9,646 nucleotides of DNA from Deltaproteobacteria bacterium. Lineage in GTDB: Bacteria > Desulfobacterota > Desulfobacteria > Desulfobacterales > JAFDDL01. The position numbers and the translations under genes were made by a program. Positions 5,851 through 9,646 of this stretch are shown here, piece after piece. The stretch covers positions 1 to 9,646 of the forward strand of contig JAFDDL010000101.1 of assembly GCA_019310865.1 (NCBI GenBank). Reading direction: 5' to 3'. Below the pieces are notes generated by a model. It ran no database searches. It was not told the DNA's origin and saw nothing but the letters and a program-made list of their open reading frames with translations. Position 1 is the stretch's first letter. Each line of letters begins with the position of its first letter.

Positions 5851-8481
5851 ATGCAAAAAGAGTTTGTTGCTCATTACCGTAGTTGTGATGATGAAATTCA
5901 AACGGTGTGTGAACACTTAAAGGGTGTGGCCAAAATCAGCAAGTCATTTGCTGCAAAAATTGGACTTTCTGATGCCGGAGCGCTTCATGGTCTGCTCCAT
6001 GATCTTGGAAAGTACAGCGAATCGTTTCAAACCTATATTAAGTCAGGATCCGGGCTGTTAAACCCTGATATCGACGATGCACCTGTGGATGTAAAGGCAT
6101 TCAAAGGCAAAATCGACCATTCAACAGCAGGCGCCCAGTGGGTGTGGCAACGGTTTTGTAAATACGGCTTGCATGGGAAATTGGCCGGACAGATCCTGGC
6201 GGTCTGCCTGGCCTCCCACCACGGCGGATTGATCGATTGCCTCCAGGTGGAGGGTACAAATGGTTTTTTAAAACGAATTGGCAAAAGCCATGACACCACG
6301 CATTTCAAGGAATGCCTTGAAACAGGGGATGCCAAGTTCATTGATTCTTTGGAAAGAATCGCGACAGAATATTTTTTAAAAAAAATCTTAAAAAAAGTTG
6401 CCGCCGTTGTTTCCCCCGAAAAACAGGAACATGATCGCCTGAAACATTTCAGACTTGGATTTTTTACCCGGTTTTTGTTCAGTTGCCTGATTGACGCGGA
6501 TCGAATTGATAGTGCTGATTTTGAAACGCCTGGAAATGTTCAATTGAGATGGAAAAAGCCTGTTGACTGGCAGATTGCCATAGACCGGTTGGAGGAAAAG
6601 CTTGCCGGGTTCGAAGCGCGAAACCGTGTGAATGAGCTTCGCAACGAAATTTCTCAACAGTGTCTGAAGAGAGCTTGTGATCCACAGGGAATATATACTT
6701 TGACTGTCCCCACAGGGGGAGGAAAAACATTTACTTCCATGCGTTATGCCCTGTATCACGCACAAAAGCATAAACTGGACCATATCATTTATATTATTCC
6801 CTATACTTCGATCATTGACCAAAATGCCAGAGAGATTCGAAAAGTTATAGAACAAGATGGAGATGAATACCCCTGGGTGCTGGAGCATCACTCCAACCTG
6901 GAGCCGGAACAGCAAACCTGGTATGCCAAACTCTCCTCGGAGAACTGGGATGCCCCTGTTGTTTTTACAACCATGGTTCAGTTCCTTGAGGTCCTTTTTG
7001 GTGGAGGAACCCGGGGCGCAAGGCGGATGCACAACCTGGCAAAATCCATCATCATATTTAATGAAGTTCAGAATCTGCCGGTCAATTGCGTCCATCTGTT
7101 CTGTAATGGATTGCAGTTTTTGGTGGATCATACCCATACCACAGCCATCCTTTGTACTGCCACCCAACCCTTACTGGATGGAGTGAATCCGGATTACGGT
7201 GTGCTTACAATTTCTCGAGAAAATGAACTTTCTGGTGACACAACCGCTCTTTTTAAGGAATTGAAACGAGTGGAGATTAAGGATTTGACTCGTAACGAAG
7301 GATGGGCTGAGGAAGACATCGCTGATTTGTCCTTGGAGCAGATGAGGGGAAAAGGCAACTGCCTCGTGATTGTCAATACCAAGGATTGGGCAAAAAAGCT
7401 GTATGAAAGATGTAAATCCCAGGTCGATAAAGAGGGCGTCTATCATTTGAGTACAAACCTTTGTCCCGCACACCGTAAAAAGGTCCTGAAAACAGTTAAG
7501 GAACGCCTTTTGAAAAACCTTCCGGTGCTCTGCATATCAACTCAACTCATCGAGGCCGGGGTGGATGTTGATTTTAATGCGGTGATTCGTTTTCTGGCCG
7601 GTCTTGACGCCATTGCCCAGGCTGCCGGGCGCTGCAACCGAAACGGAAACCTGAAAACAGCACAGGTATATGTCGTCAATCCGAGTGAGGAGGCCGTTGA
7701 TTTACTTGAAGACATTAAAATAGGCCGGGACAAGGCAAAAAGGGTTCTTGGTGAGGGAGGACATGAGAGCTTTTTGAGCCCTTCAGCCATGGAGCGGTAC
7801 TTTTCCTATTATTTTTATGAACGAGCCAGAGACATGAAATTCACACTTACTGCGAAACAGGCTGGGAGGAAAGACTCCCTCTTAAACCTGCTCAGTGACA
7901 ACCCGCTCAACGTGGGCAGAGGGAAAGACCCCCAGAAGGTCAAATTCAGTTTGCAGCAATCGTTTAAGGCGGCAGGCAATGCTTTCAGGGCCATTGACGC
8001 ACCAACCCAGGCCGTTATTGTCCAATATAATGAAGGTAAGGACATTGTGGCCGGACTCTGCGCCACCCCTGAGCCTTCCAGGGCATACGGATTGCTGAAA
8101 AAAGCCCAGCAATATTCGGTCAACCTTTTTCCCAATGTGTGGAAAAAATTAGATACGGCGGATGCAGTGCATCCGGTGCAGGATGGTGAAGAAATATTCT
8201 ATCTGGACGAGCGCTATTACAGCCCGGAATTAAAGAAAGACCAGATTGACGGCAAACATTTCAACATTGCCAGACGAATGCTTGAAGGAGGGGGGCGGCA
8301 GGATATTTTCCTGGGAGCCAGGGACTGCCAGGGCTATGTGGAGCCCTGTCGCTTCGGTGATGGGAAGGGCTTTTATGATGACATTGACGAGTTGAGTTTC
8401 GGTCTCATGTTCCATAGCTTTGACTACCCGGATGAACAGGAAAAAATGAACTTGCCAGCCGGTTCTGGCAGGCTGTCATGA
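5851..8481 (+). CDS. cas3: Cas3 helicase-nuclease (type I-C), fused in frame to a partial Cas5c
   Basis: Cas3 is recruited by Cascade to unwind and cut target DNA. Residues 1-~200 form the HD nuclease with H22, H50-D51 (LLHDLGK), H90 and H123-H124. The helicase has Walker A PTGGGKT (287-293, K292), motif II written NEVQ (404-407, where DEVQ/DEAQ is usual), CTATQPLL, STQLIEAGVDVDF and QAAGRCNRNG. The Cas3 C-terminal domain runs to about 791-794 (YLDERYYSPEL). From about 795 the sequence becomes Cas5c: GKHFNIARRMLEGGGR (801 on), IFLGARDCQGYVEPC, FGDGKGFYDD and FGLMFHSFDYPDE. The frame is then lost, and ten unrelated residues precede the TGA at 8479. The 876-residue length exceeds normal I-C Cas3 because of this extension. 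GGAGG sits five bases before the ATG. The residual Cas5c frame and cas8c follow by ATGA-type overlaps. Confidence 0.93.
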   Translation: MQKEFVAHYRSCDDEIQTVCEHLKGVAKISKSFAAKIGLSDAGALHGLLHDLGKYSESFQTYIKSGSGLLNPDIDDAPVDVKAFKGKIDHSTAGAQWVWQRFCKYGLHGKLAGQILAVCLASHHGGLIDCLQVEGTNGFLKRIGKSHDTTHFKECLETGDAKFIDSLERIATEYFLKKILKKVAAVVSPEKQEHDRLKHFRLGFFTRFLFSCLIDADRIDSADFETPGNVQLRWKKPVDWQIAIDRLEEKLAGFEARNRVNELRNEISQQCLKRACDPQGIYTLTVPTGGGKTFTSMRYALYHAQKHKLDHIIYIIPYTSIIDQNAREIRKVIEQDGDEYPWVLEHHSNLEPEQQTWYAKLSSENWDAPVVFTTMVQFLEVLFGGGTRGARRMHNLAKSIIIFNEVQNLPVNCVHLFCNGLQFLVDHTHTTAILCTATQPLLDGVNPDYGVLTISRENELSGDTTALFKELKRVEIKDLTRNEGWAEEDIADLSLEQMRGKGNCLVIVNTKDWAKKLYERCKSQVDKEGVYHLSTNLCPAHRKKVLKTVKERLLKNLPVLCISTQLIEAGVDVDFNAVIRFLAGLDAIAQAAGRCNRNGNLKTAQVYVVNPSEEAVDLLEDIKIGRDKAKRVLGEGGHESFLSPSAMERYFSYYFYERARDMKFTLTAKQAGRKDSLLNLLSDNPLNVGRGKDPQKVKFSLQQSFKAAGNAFRAIDAPTQAVIVQYNEGKDIVAGLCATPEPSRAYGLLKKAQQYSVNLFPNVWKKLDTADAVHPVQDGEEIFYLDERYYSPELKKDQIDGKHFNIARRMLEGGGRQDIFLGARDCQGYVEPCRFGDGKGFYDDIDELSFGLMFHSFDYPDEQEKMNLPAGSGRLS

Positions 8482-8612
8482 AAAAGGGCTTTCTTTATTT
8501 CCCCCGACCAGATGCCTGTGATAAACGGCGGCTTATCAGAAAAATGACGCCCAAACCATTCGGCCTGGAAAAAAATGTTCGGCCTGTGGAGAAAGAGGAG
8601 GCCCTGTTATGA
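8224..8612 (+). pseudogene. cas5c: cas5c remnant: C-terminal half only, split by a frameshift
   Basis: Cas5c (Cas5d) is the crRNA-processing Cascade subunit of type I-C. Only its C-terminal half survives here. 8224-~8440 is in frame with cas3 (DGKHFN, IFLGARDCQGYVEPC, FHSFDYPDE). From the A6 run at 8441-8446 the match continues in the -1 frame: ELASRFWQAVMKKGFLYFP, then RPDACDKRRLIRKMTPKPF, ending at TGA 8610-8612. By memory comparison with Bacillus halodurans Cas5c, which has the same FLGARECQGYVAPC, FPRPEDC and MEPKIF landmarks, the remnant starts near that protein's residue 105. It keeps the Lys-His pair (K802-H803 here, K116-H117 there) but lacks the N-terminal half with the catalytic Tyr46. 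One extra A in the run would restore a single 920-residue Cas3-Cas5c frame. An ATG at 8478, overlapping the cas3 stop, could restart translation of a 44-residue peptide. Confidence 0.85.
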
Positions 8613-9646
8613 GTTGGATGGCAAAGCTATACGAGACGTATGATAATATTGAGAGGATGGAAAATTATTACGATCAAAACCAATTGTGGCCGGTATCTCA
8701 TTTTGTAAAAAATGCTCATATAGAGGTTGCTATATATAGCGATGGTAATTTCCTGAAAGGCAGAACAAAAATATTGCATGGTGAAGAGAGTCCGACGTTA
8801 ATACCAGCCACGGAGTCATCAGCAGGTAGATCAGGGAAAAAAATAGCTCCCCATCCATTATGTGAAGAAGTCGGTTACTGTGCAATTGATCGTCCCAAAG
8901 CAGATCAAAATAAAGTGTTGGCCTATATGGAACAATTGAAGGAGTGGGCAACATCTAATTGGTCTCATCCCAAAGTGACGGCAATGTTGAACTATCTTGA
9001 TAAGGAAACCTTTTGGAGAGACCTGAGCAATGAAATTGAATTTCCGATTATAGTAAAAAAGCTGAATGGAGAAAAAAAAAAAAAATCTGCGGAAAAGGCT
9101 TTTATCCGATGGCGAATAGAAAAACCTGGGTTAGTGGATAGCACCACATGGGAAGATGAGGATCTAATTCACTGTTGGATTGGATTTGACCAAGAAAAAA
9201 ATAGTAAATATGGATTTTGCTATATCCAAGGAGAGAAAATCAGGCGGGCATCAAATCACCCTCGTTTTTTGAGATGGCCAGGTGATGGGGCCAAACTTGT
9301 TTCTTCAAATGACCACAGCGGATTTACATTCAGAGGCCGCTTTACCGATTCAAAGTCAACGATAGATAAAAGCGGCGTTCAAGCTGTAAATGTTAGTTTT
9401 GATGTTACTCAAAAAGCGCATAATGCACTCCGATGGCTTTTAAACGGGGAAAGATGTTTTCGCAATGGGGAGCAGGTTTATGTGGCCTGGGCAATATCAG
9501 GAAAAGAAATCCCGAAACCTCTAGAGAGCACCTGGGGACTTTTCAATGCAGATCTCACCATACAGGAAGAAGTAGAGCCGGAGGCTGAACAATCTTTGGA
9601 CCATTCAATTGATTTGGGGGGCTATTTTGCCACGCAGTTAAAAAGA
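8609..9646 (+). CDS. cas8c: Cas8c (Csd1) Cascade large subunit, 3' end outside the window
   Basis: Cas8c is the large subunit of the type I-C effector and recognises the PAM. The visible 346 residues start MSWMAKLYETYD and are open to the window edge; full-length proteins are usually near 570-600 residues. Family landmarks are the N-terminal PVSHFVKNAHIEVAI, APHPLCEEVGY, the FLRWPGDGAKLVSSND block and NALRWLLNGERCFRNGEQVYVAW (272-294). The ATG at 8609 overlaps the cas5c-remnant stop (ATGA) and has GAGGAG at 8595-8600. The sequence is visibly more A-rich than cas3 and carries 14 A in a row encoding poly-lysine. In I-C operons cas7, cas4, cas1 and cas2 normally follow. Confidence 0.9.
   Translation, partial: MSWMAKLYETYDNIERMENYYDQNQLWPVSHFVKNAHIEVAIYSDGNFLKGRTKILHGEESPTLIPATESSAGRSGKKIAPHPLCEEVGYCAIDRPKADQNKVLAYMEQLKEWATSNWSHPKVTAMLNYLDKETFWRDLSNEIEFPIIVKKLNGEKKKKSAEKAFIRWRIEKPGLVDSTTWEDEDLIHCWIGFDQEKNSKYGFCYIQGEKIRRASNHPRFLRWPGDGAKLVSSNDHSGFTFRGRFTDSKSTIDKSGVQAVNVSFDVTQKAHNALRWLLNGERCFRNGEQVYVAWAISGKEIPKPLESTWGLFNADLTIQEEVEPEAEQSLDHSIDLGGYFATQLKR
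9072..9085 (+). repeat. A14 homopolymer tract inside cas8c
   Basis: Fourteen consecutive A follow the G at 9071 and encode the end of a Glu codon plus four Lys codons (residues 156-159). The reading frame is intact at this length: coding resumes as SAEKAFIRWRIEK. Loss or gain of one A would shift the frame, and with one A fewer a TAG follows within about 12 codons. Runs of this length are known sites of replication and transcriptional slippage. Confidence 0.75.

Noticed and set aside
8435..8450. Programmed -1 ribosomal frameshift making a Cas3-Cas5c fusion
   Set aside because: With only six A the zero-frame codons are GAA AAA ATG, which do not form a good X_XXY_YYZ slippery site; mutation is the simpler explanation.
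5851..9646. Possible CRISPR array next to the cas genes
   Set aside because: No regularly spaced direct repeat of about 30 bases was seen anywhere in the window; an array, if present, lies outside it.

Overview
The window is bacterial. It reads as a chromosome segment from a Desulfobacterota (deltaproteobacterial sulfate-reducer-like) genome, judged from the style of the IspG, Rel/SpoT, L28 and deacetylase proteins; no taxonomic marker was searched, so this is an inference. The left half is housekeeping. A long imperfect palindrome (50-191) lies upstream of ispG (isoprenoid precursor synthesis by the MEP pathway). A bifunctional (p)ppGpp synthetase/hydrolase gene follows ispG after 20 bp, and rpmB (ribosomal protein L28) faces the pair convergently.

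The middle (about 3.9-5.85 kb) is a patchwork of worn genes. It holds an isolated winged-helix segment resembling the C-terminal end of Fic-family proteins, a histone-deacetylase-like gene with an intact catalytic core but no convincing start codon, and two short plus-strand protein fragments in different frames, one of them with an in-frame TAG. Two terminator-like hairpins face opposite directions here. The region looks like a site of repeated insertion and deletion beside the CRISPR locus.

The right part (5851-9646) is the start of a type I-C CRISPR-cas operon. It has cas3 (HD nuclease plus helicase), then cas8c (Csd1-like large subunit), which runs off the window. A complete cas5c is missing from its usual place between them. 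The cas3 reading frame instead continues without a stop into the C-terminal half of a Cas5c protein (from about residue 795). The frame then slips near an A6 run at 8441-8446, and the remaining Cas5c C-terminus continues in the -1 frame to 8612, overlapping the cas8c start. The simplest reading is a deletion that fused cas3 to the back half of cas5c, followed by a one-base frameshift. Cas5c is normally the crRNA-processing nuclease of type I-C, so this system is probably impaired unless another copy or another processing nuclease exists. The Cas3 Walker B motif reads NEVQ instead of DEVQ, and cas8c carries a run of 14 A. No CRISPR array, tRNA, rRNA or complete transposon is visible.
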